From NCBI GenBank assembly GCA_964577995.1, contig CAZOBP010000181.1, forward strand, positions 1 to 5,774: a stretch of 5,774 nucleotides of DNA. The letters run 5' to 3'. The notes beneath the pieces were generated by a model. That model did no database searches, had not been told where the DNA came from, and saw only the letters and a program-made list of their open reading frames with translations. Origin of the DNA: JAUVXJ01 sp964577995. GTDB lineage: Bacteria > Chloroflexota > Anaerolineae > UBA7937 > B3-Chlor. The stretch's first letter is position 1. Each line of letters begins with the position of its first letter. This document shows, piece after piece, positions 1-5,408 of this stretch. A program made the position numbers and the translations under genes.

Positions 1-176
1 ACGTGGACGGAGCCCGCATCCTCTTCGGCGACGGCTGGGGACTGGTGCGTGCCTCGAACACGCAGCCTGCGTTGGTCCTACGCTTCGAGGCGCGGACCCC
101 AGAGCGCCTCGAGGAGATCGAGAACGTAGTCATCTCCAAACTCACCGAGATCTCAGGTCTGGAGATCACGGCCTAG
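1..176 (+). CDS. Phosphomannomutase/phosphoglucomutase, C-terminal end (partial, 5' end outside window)
   Basis: The frame is open from the left edge (first full codon at 3) to TAG at 174-176, giving 57 residues. It reads VDGARILFGDGWGLVRASNT and continues QPALVLRFEARTPERLEEI. This is the C-terminal phosphate-binding domain of the alpha-D-phosphohexomutase superfamily: GWGLVRASNT is the loop (R, S, N, T) that grips the phosphate of the sugar substrate. The family interconverts hexose 1- and 6-phosphates (mannose, glucose or related sugars) in the cytoplasm to feed nucleotide-sugar and polysaccharide synthesis. All expected loop residues are intact. The catalytic serine, metal site and sugar-specificity loop lie outside the window, so substrate cannot be assigned. 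Its FEARTPE stretch is closer to the partial paralogue at the right edge than to the mutase fused to YvcK in the middle of the window. Confidence 0.9.
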   Translation, partial: VDGARILFGDGWGLVRASNTQPALVLRFEARTPERLEEIENVVISKLTEISGLEITA

Positions 177-180
177 ATGG

Positions 181-206
181 GTGGGCTACGAAGATGTCTC
201 GCCCAC
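181..206 (+). other. Hairpin between the mutase stop and the repeat-protein gene
   Basis: GTGGGC (181-186) and GCCCAC (201-206) form a perfect 6-bp stem around a 14-base loop, starting 4 bases after the mutase stop. No T-run follows, so it is not a standard intrinsic terminator. It could be an mRNA stability or processing element, or chance. It ends 13 bases before the Shine-Dalgarno site of the next gene. Confidence 0.3.
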
Positions 207-219
207 GTCAATTGTAGAG

Positions 220-226
220 AAAGGAG
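220..226 (+). promoter_or_regulatory. Ribosome binding site that sets the GTG start of the repeat protein
   Basis: AAAGGAG lies 7 bases before GTG at 234. The in-frame ATG at 177 directly abuts the preceding stop and has no such site, and the extra 19 residues it would add do not resemble the repeats. GTG 234 is therefore the preferred start. Confidence 0.7.
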
Positions 227-233
227 CAGGACA

Positions 234-737
234 GTGAGCGACCCGAAAAGGCGCAGTGAGGAATGGGAAGACATCGGGCGTGACATCGAATCCAAGATCA
301 GAAGGGAACTCGCGGCCTGGGCCGGGGCCGACGAGACAGACGGTTGGGAGACCATCGGCCAGAAGATGGAAAGCAAGATCCGGGCCGAAGTCGCCACCGG
401 AGTGGGAGACGAGCCGGAGGAAGACTGGGAAGGAATCGGCCGCCACATTGAGGAGCGCGTCAAGTCTGGACTCGGCCAGTGGGCTGGAGCGGGTCCTCAC
501 GACGATTGGGACACCGTGGGTCAGAAGGCAGCGAGCAGGATCAAGGCCGACGTGGCCACCAGCGTGGGCGGGGAACCTGACGAGAGCTGGGAGGAGATCG
601 GTAAGCACGTCGAGAACCACGTTAGGTCCGGGCTGGGACAATGGGCCGGCGCTGAAACAGACGACGACTGGGCCACCGTCGGGCGTAAGGTCGAGGACAA
701 GATCAAGTCCGCGCTGCGCGGATGGCTGGACGAGTAG
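234..737 (+). CDS. Unrecognised protein of six 27-residue Trp-headed helical repeats
   Basis: I do not recognise this 167-residue protein. After ten residues (VSDPKRRSEE) it consists of six tandem units starting with Trp at residues 11, 38, 65, 92, 119 and 146. The first five are exactly 27 residues and the last 22. The consensus is roughly W-E-x-I/V-G-x-x-x-E-x-x-I/V-K/R-x-x-L/V, then a Gly-rich acidic linker. Units alternate: 1, 3 and 5 carry WAGA in the linker, while 2 and 4 carry VATxVGxEP, so the real unit is a 54-residue pair. Regular spacing of Ile/Val/Leu with Lys/Arg and Glu suggests amphipathic helices. There is no signal peptide, membrane segment or Cys, so it is probably cytoplasmic or a peripheral membrane or surface-binding protein. 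It follows the mutase on the same strand after 57 bases and may be co-transcribed. It could be a stress or lipid-associated helical protein, but nothing proves this. Confidence 0.82.
   Translation: MSDPKRRSEEWEDIGRDIESKIRRELAAWAGADETDGWETIGQKMESKIRAEVATGVGDEPEEDWEGIGRHIEERVKSGLGQWAGAGPHDDWDTVGQKAASRIKADVATSVGGEPDESWEEIGKHVENHVRSGLGQWAGAETDDDWATVGRKVEDKIKSALRGWLDE
264..734 (+). repeat. Tandem 81-bp coding repeat (six units; 162-bp higher-order pairs)
   Basis: Units begin at 264, 345, 426, 507, 588 and 669, each opening with TGG (Trp). Spacing is exactly 81 bases with no indels; the last unit is cut to 66 bases by the end of the gene. The repeat is clear in protein but diverged in DNA, so it is an old duplication rather than a recent slippage array. 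Alternating linker types indicate that a 162-bp pair was the block that was duplicated. Confidence 0.9.
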
Positions 738-841
738 GGACAATCCCCTTCCGACGGATGCTGGACAGCGCCGACGCGAGAGAACCGCGTAAGGCCTCCG
801 ACGCCGTCCAGGATGGTTCGGATACCGGCGCTGCAGTCTGG

Positions 842-873
842 ACTGTAGGGTGTGGAAAGAGAGTCCCCACAGT
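842..873 (+). other. Imperfect hairpin in the intergenic region
   Basis: ACTGT (842-846) pairs with ACAGT (869-873), and after one bulged A, GGG (848-850) pairs with CCC (866-868), leaving a 15-base purine-rich loop. A competing 7-bp stem, CTGCAGT with ACTGTAG (831-837 and 842-848, loop CTGG), overlaps its left arm. The two are mutually exclusive. Neither is followed by a T-run. Confidence 0.25.
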
Positions 874-1028
874 GCGTTGGGTTGGCGCGTCGATGCTACC
901 GGTGAGGGGAAACACGCAGGAAGCATATTCCTGAGCCGGCTTCAGCCAGTTTTCCAGAGCTAGCGCTGGGCTTCAGTCCGGCGCGGGCGATGCCCCGAGC
1001 GTGTTCCAACATTCTCTTGACAACAGGG

Positions 1029-1057
1029 TTGCCTAATGGTGCTGCTTACCGTAGAAT
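1029..1057 (+). promoter_or_regulatory. Putative sigma-70-type promoter for the LiaF-like gene
   Basis: TTGCCT (1029-1034) and TAGAAT (1052-1057) are separated by exactly 17 bases and match the consensus at 4 of 6 and 5 of 6 positions. Transcription would start near 1064, giving a leader of about 30 bases that holds the Shine-Dalgarno site at 1081-1087. A perfect TTGACA sits just upstream (1017-1022) but has no -10 box at a workable distance. This suggests the membrane-protein gene has its own promoter rather than depending on the genes before it. Confidence 0.45.
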
Positions 1058-1080
1058 ACGCGCATCAGCACCCAATGGGG

Positions 1081-1087
1081 AAGGAGG
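1081..1087 (+). promoter_or_regulatory. Ribosome binding site fixing the start of the LiaF-like gene
   Basis: AAGGAGG, a near-perfect Shine-Dalgarno sequence, ends 7 bases before ATG at 1095. The longer in-frame start at 990 has no such site and would place the promoter inside the coding region. Confidence 0.8.
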
Positions 1088-1094
1088 AAGAGAT

Positions 1095-1532
1095 ATGAGC
1101 GAAGAATACCCACACAGAAGAAAAGACGAGAAACAGGAGAAGGAAGAGAAGGACCACGGCCAGCGTGAGTGGGACAAGGGTGAACAGTGGACCGGCGGCG
1201 ACGCTCTCGGTCCGCTGGTCTGGGGTCTGATCATCATTCTCGCCGGGCTCGTCTTCGCGGCGACCAACCTGGGCATGTACCCGTGGCTGACCTGGGAGAA
1301 CGCCTGGAGCTACATCTTCCTTGGCGCGGGGCTGCTCTTCCTGCTGGAGATCCTACTCCGTATACTGATGCCCACCTACCGCCGGCCAGTCAGGGGGCGC
1401 ATCATTCTGGCCTTCGTTGCGCTGGCCATTGGTCTCGGCGGACTGGTCGGATGGGAGTTGACCTGGCCGTTGGTGATCATCGCGGTCGGCCTGGCGATCA
1501 TTGTCGGCGTTTTCATCAGGCCAAGGCCCTAG
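1095..1532 (+). CDS. LiaF/DUF5668-like four-helix membrane protein
   Basis: This is a 145-residue protein with a strongly charged N-terminal tail (residues 1-36, rich in Lys, Glu, Arg and Asp) followed by four predicted membrane helices at about 38-58, 70-91, 102-119 and 123-141. The pattern GLIIILAGLVFAATNLGMY, then a Trp-rich turn and a second Gly/Leu helix, resembles the LiaI/LiaF-like N-terminal transmembrane region (DUF5668) seen in envelope-stress regulators and uncharacterised membrane proteins. The helices form an internal duplication: W67-E-x-x-W71 to R89 aligns without gaps with W120-E-x-x-W124 to R142, 53 residues apart, with Gly79 matching Gly132. It lacks the soluble C-terminal domain of true LiaF, so LiaF function should not be assumed. 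It has its own promoter-like element and ribosome site. Its stop lies 11 bases from the stop of the converging GH3 gene. Confidence 0.8.
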   Translation: MSEEYPHRRKDEKQEKEEKDHGQREWDKGEQWTGGDALGPLVWGLIIILAGLVFAATNLGMYPWLTWENAWSYIFLGAGLLFLLEILLRILMPTYRRPVRGRIILAFVALAIGLGGLVGWELTWPLVIIAVGLAIIVGVFIRPRP

Positions 1533-1543
1533 CCCACCAAGGA

Positions 1544-2713
1544 TTAGAGTCGACCCAGGTCCATGGTGACCATCTGGTCCCACCAGTAGCGAAGACGTGT
1601 GATCGGCTTATCGCGCCCTATGCAGCGGAAGTAGGGCGGCTGGAAGGCCTTGATCAGATCGCCGATCCTGTAGCGGGGCAGGATGGGCGTGGAGACGACG
1701 AGACTGCCCGTTTGCCCAGGCCTCATCTCGTGCATCATCTTCGCACCTTCTCTGGTCTCGACCTCGAAGAAGAAGAGATCGTAGTTGGGCACCCAGGCGC
1801 GCTTCTCGTCCCGCTGCTGGCCGAACATCCCCTCCGTCGTGCCGTAGATCTCGGCGATGTCCGCGGGCCCATAGAGCGCCCTGAGGATAGGTCGATACTT
1901 CGTGTTGATCCCTGGCACGCTGCCCAAGGTCATGATGCGCACCCGCCACAATTCTTTGGGGTACACTCCGTGTTTGTGATGCAGATAACGGCCAAAATCC
2001 ACAACCGTCGGAGCCACCCCTCCCACGATGGTCACATTCTCCTCTCTGCATCGCTCGTAGGCTAGCTCGAACCGTCGCTCCCAGTCTACTATGGTCTTTC
2101 CACCACCCAGGGCATCGACTTCCTCCTGGGTGGGGAGGGAACGGAGAGGCGTGGCTGCTGTGGTGTGCTTCAAGTAGATGCCGGAGCTATAGCCGTACTC
2201 CACCTCCCGCTCACCCATCCGTACAGTACCCACCACAGAAGGGAAGTTCAGGTTCAGATTCACACCCTGTAGCGTATCCAGTTGGCCAGTTCGGGCGATG
2301 TAGTTCATCAGGGCGCGGCCGGCGCTGACGCGCATCTCGAGGTCGGTAGCGGTCATCGGAATGAACTTGGACTCGCCCTTCGTCGTCCCCCGCGTGATGG
2401 CCCAGCCAATCGGCGGTTCGTAGAGCAACAAGTCCACTTCACCTGCCATGGTGCGCTCGATGAGCGGCTTGAACTCCTCATAGTTCACCACGGGAAAGGC
2501 AGCCCTGTACTCCTCGAAAGTCCGGACCTCGCCAGCCCCGTGCTGAGCACCATAGCGTGTCAGTGCGTATCCATCCAGCAAGCGCTGGAGCACGGTTTGC
2601 TGGGCAGACTTGGGGTCCTCCACAGCCTCATGCCAGGGCCTCAGAAAACCCGCCAGCATCTCGAGTCCCCCTTGAAGGTCTCCTTCCGCTGGGTGCTGCC
2701 CCAGCTTGGCCAT
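1544..2713 (-). CDS. GH3-family acyl-adenylating enzyme, compact form
   Basis: This 389-residue protein belongs to the GH3 (auxin-responsive GH3) branch of the adenylate-forming superfamily. Visible motifs are an ATP-phosphate loop, TRGTTKGESKFIP (107-119); the adenylate-binding motif EIYGTTEG (288-295); and YRIGD (348-352), whose Asp usually contacts the ribose. The N-terminal segment (T-x-Y-G-x-x-H-G, then R-T-F-E-E-Y-R, PVVNYEEF and IERTMAGE) is typical of the family. Plant members activate a carboxylic acid with ATP and couple it to an amino acid; substrates of bacterial members are mostly unknown. Plant GH3 proteins are about 600 residues, and here only 37 residues follow YRIGD, so most of the C-terminal domain is absent. 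ATG at 2713 is preferred over an in-frame GTG at 2731 because AAGGAAG lies 7 bases upstream. It starts 25 bases after the YvcK-mutase gene stops, so they are probably co-transcribed. Confidence 0.88.
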   Translation of the reverse strand: MAKLGQHPAEGDLQGGLEMLAGFLRPWHEAVEDPKSAQQTVLQRLLDGYALTRYGAQHGAGEVRTFEEYRAAFPVVNYEEFKPLIERTMAGEVDLLLYEPPIGWAITRGTTKGESKFIPMTATDLEMRVSAGRALMNYIARTGQLDTLQGVNLNLNFPSVVGTVRMGEREVEYGYSSGIYLKHTTAATPLRSLPTQEEVDALGGGKTIVDWERRFELAYERCREENVTIVGGVAPTVVDFGRYLHHKHGVYPKELWRVRIMTLGSVPGINTKYRPILRALYGPADIAEIYGTTEGMFGQQRDEKRAWVPNYDLFFFEVETREGAKMMHEMRPGQTGSLVVSTPILPRYRIGDLIKAFQPPYFRCIGRDKPITRLRYWWDQMVTMDLGRL

Positions 2714-2720
2714 GCTGTCT

Positions 2721-2727
2721 CTTCCTT
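2721..2727 (-). promoter_or_regulatory. Ribosome binding site choosing the GH3 start
   Basis: On the minus strand AAGGAAG lies 7 bases before ATG at 2713. Using the upstream GTG at 2731 would place this site inside the coding sequence and add six residues of no recognisable family character. Confidence 0.65.
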
Positions 2728-2738
2728 GCACCGAGCAC

Positions 2739-5360
2739 CTATCGCGAGCCGCTTGTCAACGGCACGAACTGTGCTATGCGGCTGGTCACCGTCTCCTGTA
2801 TGCGCCGGAGGTCCTTCTCCGTTCTACCCTCCATCCTCACCGATAGCACCGGCTGGGTGTTCGAAGCCCTAACCAGGGCCCAACCACCATCGAACCTGAT
2901 GCGCGCGCCATCGATGTCGAGCACCTCGTGGGTCTCGATGAACGACTCCTTGATCGCCTCCACGATGCTGAACTTGTCCGTCTCGGGACACGGTATCCTC
3001 ATCTCCGGAGAACTGTAGTACTGTGGCAGTCCTCGGACCAGCTCCGACAGGGATCGCTCCGTCTTGGAGAGATACTCGACGAGCTTGCCGGCTGCCAGCA
3101 AAGCATCGTCGGAGTTGAGAGGTGGATCGTTGAAGAAAACGTGACCGCTGAGCTCCACACCCAGAACCGCATTCTCCTGCCGCATCTTCTGGAGGATGTA
3201 GGCATTCCCGCACCTGGTCACGAGAGGGATCCCCCCGTGGCCCGCTACATCGTCGATCAGGGACTGCGAACACCGTACGTCCAGCACGACCTTGCCTGGT
3301 CCGCGGGCCAGGAACTCCCTGGCCAGAAGGGCCACGTACTTGTCAGGGAGTACCATGTTGCCTTCTTCGTCAACCACGCCGAGTCTGTCCCCGTCGCCGT
3401 CGAACCCGATCCCGACGTTCGCGCCCTCTCTCACAACGGTCGCCTGCAACTCCCTGATGTTCTCCTCGACCAGAGGATCCGGCTCGTGGTTCGGGAAGTG
3501 ACCATCGGGCTCACAGTACAGCGGCACCACTTCACACCCCAGGTCTTCGATCAGTTGGCTGCCGAGAAGACCCGCCGTCCCGTTGCCTCCGTCCACTACG
3601 ACCTTCAGCCTGCGCTCCGGACGGACACGCTCGCGAATACAGTCGAGGTAGCGCGGCAGCACGTCCACCTGCTCCGTGGACCCTTTGCCAGTCTCGTACT
3701 GATTCTTGGCGATCAACCTCTCCACGTGCTGCAACGCCTCTCCGGCGAGAGGATAGGGCCCCACCTGAAGCTTGAGACCGTTGAATTCGGCGGGGTTGTG
3801 GCTGGCAGTCACCATTACTGCCCCGTCGGCGAAGACGTGGTCGATAGCGAAGGAGAGCGCGGGCGTGGGCACCACGCCGATGTCCACCACGTGACAGCCT
3901 GTGGAGAGCAGCCCCTTGGTGACTGCGCCGAAGAAGCGCTCGGAAGACAGCCTTACGTCGCGACCGACGACTACCTTGTTTCGTCCGGTCGTTCTCTGGA
4001 TATAGGTCCCGAAGGCCTTGCCTATGGTCTCTATGGCCCCCGCCGTCAGATCAGCGTCTGCCACGCCTCGGATGTCGTACTCCTTGAACACAGCGCGACT
4101 GGCAGAGAGTTTCGCCTGGAAAGCGTAGTCCCTGAGTATCCCGGACACGGCTGCGGACAGCTTGAGCGGATCGTGGCGCAACACGATCTTCTGGACGCCG
4201 TTGGCGCCCTTCTCTGCCACCTCCTGCACAAGGTCCCTCTCGATGAGCAGCGCCCCCTCTACCAACACCAGTTCCTCGGGAGTGTCCTCAAACAGGATGA
4301 TCTGCGTGTCATCCTTCACTACGGGGACGGAACCCACCGGCTCCGCGGACACACTCCGGTAGCGGGCCAGCACCGAGTCGGCTATCTCCTCAGTTCTGCT
4401 CACCAGCACGTAGTCCAGCCGGAACCCACAACTATTCTGGATAGCCCGCACGTGGTCGGCGACAGAATACCCTTCTGTCACGTTGGGCTGGGTCATGATG
4501 TTGCACACGAATATCTTCCTGGCGGTAGTGCGCTTCAAGATCTCGTTGATCTCCGGCACCAACATGGTGGGAATGATGTTTGTGAACAAGGAACCCGGCC
4601 CGATGACGACCGCATCCGCCACGTCCAGCGCTTCAATCACTTCCGGAGAAGCGGTCACCGGGGCTCCTGGTGACTCGTCGGCCATCGACTCCAGCCACAC
4701 CTTCTTGACAAGACTACCGTTCTGACCCCGCAAGATCTGCGATTCTCCGGCCAGGGTCCTCCCGTCTTCTAGCTCAGCGACAACTTGCACCTTGTCGGTA
4801 GTCGAAAAGAGCACCTCCTCCCCCGAAGTACCGAGGCCCCTGCGCAGTTTCGAAAACGCGGCCCCACTCCCTAGAGGGGGAACGACCCCTGTGATCTGCC
4901 AGGGGACCTCCTTGGCGATGCCCAGCAGCGTGGACAGGCCCTCCGTGCCCGCGAAGACCACGACCTTTGGCTTCTCGCTGGTGCCGTGGTAGTAGTCGTA
5001 CACCACGTCCACCAGGCTCTCGTTGCTGGCCTTCTTGGCCACGAAGGGCGCCACCAGTGTGTGGCTCAACTTGAGGAAAGAGACCACGACCAGAGAGACC
5101 CCGATGACTCCCAGGAGAATGCCCCGCTCCACGTGGGGTATGAACTGCAACGTCAAGTAGTAGACGTAAGAAGGAAAAGGGGCAGTCCGATATAGGTGGA
5201 CCAGAACATAGGCAAAACCGAGACTGAGCAGCAAGATGCCCAGGAAGAGGGCCAGCAGCCAGCGTTTGATGTGCCAGCCCGGCAACAGGAAGCGAAGCAG
5301 TCTGCTGCCGGTCATCCTGCTCCTCAAGCCCTGGTTGGACATAGACGATTCTCTGGCCAT
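2739..5360 (-). CDS. Membrane-anchored fusion: degenerate YvcK/CofD-like domain + phosphomannomutase/phosphoglucomutase
   Basis: Numbered from ATG 5360, the protein has 873 residues. Two membrane helices (about 34-56 and 80-98) place both ends in the cytoplasm. A YvcK/CofD-like domain follows (131-410), recognised by AELEDGRTLAGES (195-207), VVIGPGSLFTNIIP (251-264), VCNIMTQPNVTEGYS (285-299) and RHDPLKL (396-402). YvcK binds UDP-GlcNAc and affects carbon use and cell shape. Here its N-terminal GGGTG and ADDGGSSG motifs are altered and about 65 residues appear missing. A full phosphohexomutase begins near FKEYDIRG (425-432): catalytic Ser520 in TASHNP, metal Asp654/656/658 in DGDGDR, sugar-binding E736 and S738 in GVELSGH, and phosphate loop RASNTQP (831-837). 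Asn719 sits where Pseudomonas AlgC has His308. The mutase half looks catalytic; the YvcK half may be a modified sensor or scaffold. The start is uncertain: GTG 5396 is 12 bases after the previous stop, ATG 5360 has GAGG only 3 bases upstream, and ATG 5342 is also possible. Confidence 0.88.
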   Translation of the reverse strand: MARESSMSNQGLRSRMTGSRLLRFLLPGWHIKRWLLALFLGILLLSLGFAYVLVHLYRTAPFPSYVYYLTLQFIPHVERGILLGVIGVSLVVVSFLKLSHTLVAPFVAKKASNESLVDVVYDYYHGTSEKPKVVVFAGTEGLSTLLGIAKEVPWQITGVVPPLGSGAAFSKLRRGLGTSGEEVLFSTTDKVQVVAELEDGRTLAGESQILRGQNGSLVKKVWLESMADESPGAPVTASPEVIEALDVADAVVIGPGSLFTNIIPTMLVPEINEILKRTTARKIFVCNIMTQPNVTEGYSVADHVRAIQNSCGFRLDYVLVSRTEEIADSVLARYRSVSAEPVGSVPVVKDDTQIILFEDTPEELVLVEGALLIERDLVQEVAEKGANGVQKIVLRHDPLKLSAAVSGILRDYAFQAKLSASRAVFKEYDIRGVADADLTAGAIETIGKAFGTYIQRTTGRNKVVVGRDVRLSSERFFGAVTKGLLSTGCHVVDIGVVPTPALSFAIDHVFADGAVMVTASHNPAEFNGLKLQVGPYPLAGEALQHVERLIAKNQYETGKGSTEQVDVLPRYLDCIRERVRPERRLKVVVDGGNGTAGLLGSQLIEDLGCEVVPLYCEPDGHFPNHEPDPLVEENIRELQATVVREGANVGIGFDGDGDRLGVVDEEGNMVLPDKYVALLAREFLARGPGKVVLDVRCSQSLIDDVAGHGGIPLVTRCGNAYILQKMRQENAVLGVELSGHVFFNDPPLNSDDALLAAGKLVEYLSKTERSLSELVRGLPQYYSSPEMRIPCPETDKFSIVEAIKESFIETHEVLDIDGARIRFDGGWALVRASNTQPVLSVRMEGRTEKDLRRIQETVTSRIAQFVPLTSGSR
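2757..4091 (-). other. Phosphohexomutase domain of the fusion protein
   Basis: This marks the extent of the mutase half. All four domains of the superfamily are visible in order: domain 1 with Ser520 (codon 3801-3803), which carries the catalytic phosphate; domain 2 with the Mg2+-binding DGDGDR (3384-3401); domain 3 with GVELSGH; and domain 4 with RASNTQP. The order and spacing follow Pseudomonas AlgC-type phosphomannomutase/phosphoglucomutase closely. The length (about 445 residues) is normal, so the fusion has not truncated it. Confidence 0.9.
4107..4970 (-). other. YvcK/CofD-like domain of the fusion protein
   Basis: The C-terminal two thirds keep the family signature (GPGSLFTNIIP, VCNIMTQP, then SVADHVRAI and RHDPLKL). 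The N-terminal third keeps only the fold outline: GLSTLL survives, but the glycine-rich loop before it reads AGTEG (4938-4952), and the usual ADDGGSSG position reads LGSGAAFS (4851-4874). The two parts are joined by a short stretch (about 4797-4841) where canonical members have the PPGDIRN and GHxLGN region. Confidence 0.8.
5067..5261 (-). other. Two-helix membrane anchor of the fusion protein
   Basis: WLLALFLGILLLSLGFAYVL (helix 1, 5193-5261) follows a basic KR, and GILLGVIGVSLVVVSFLKL (helix 2, 5067-5123) precedes the YvcK-like domain. The positive residues before helix 1 and after helix 2 predict that both soluble domains face the cytoplasm, with a short aromatic loop (about 24 residues) outside. 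Confidence 0.8.
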
Positions 5361-5408
5361 GATCCTCACTGCGTGACCGGGAAGTTCTCTCTGCACAATG
5401 GCGATTGA

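Larger units (their letters stand above)
738..1094. other. 357-base intergenic region: promoter near its right end, weak hairpins, no convincing gene
   Basis: No reading frame here has a start with a ribosome site plus protein-like composition. I see two small hairpins (842-873 and 917-933), a direct repeat of GGCTTCAG (938-945 and 969-976), and a promoter-like pair at 1029-1057. There is no stem followed by a T-run, so the terminator of the repeat gene is not evident. A structured RNA cannot be excluded, but I recognise no known family. Confidence 0.5.

Noticed and set aside
177..233. ATG directly after the mutase stop as the start of the repeat protein
   Set aside because: The ATG lacks a Shine-Dalgarno site of its own, whereas AAAGGAG is placed correctly for GTG 234, and the extra residues do not fit the repeats.
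186..926. Minus-strand open frame of 246 codons opposite the repeat protein
   Set aside because: It mirrors the 81-base repeats on the other strand, which alone explains its regularity. The plus-strand frame has a good ribosome site and synonymous-only divergence between units.
1017..1022. Perfect TTGACA as a -35 box
   Set aside because: There is no -10-like hexamer 15-19 bases downstream; the TAGAAT at 1052 is 29 bases away and pairs better with TTGCCT at 1029.
990..1094. Longer N-terminus for the LiaF-like protein from the start at 990
   Set aside because: It has no ribosome site there, the promoter-like pair lies inside this stretch, and AAGGAGG points clearly to ATG 1095.
1533..1543. 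A shared bidirectional terminator between the converging genes
   Set aside because: Only 11 bases separate the stops. The nearby GGCCAAGGCC palindrome has a two-base loop and no T-run on either side.
1187..2065. Plus-strand open frame spanning the LiaF-like gene and the tail of GH3
   Set aside because: It overlaps two well-supported genes in other frames and has no domain or start signal.
2928..4673. Long open plus-strand frame (581 codons) opposite the YvcK-mutase gene
   Set aside because: It is antisense to a frame with unmistakable family motifs. GC-rich coding DNA often leaves long open antisense frames, and its translation shows no recognisable domain or ribosome site.
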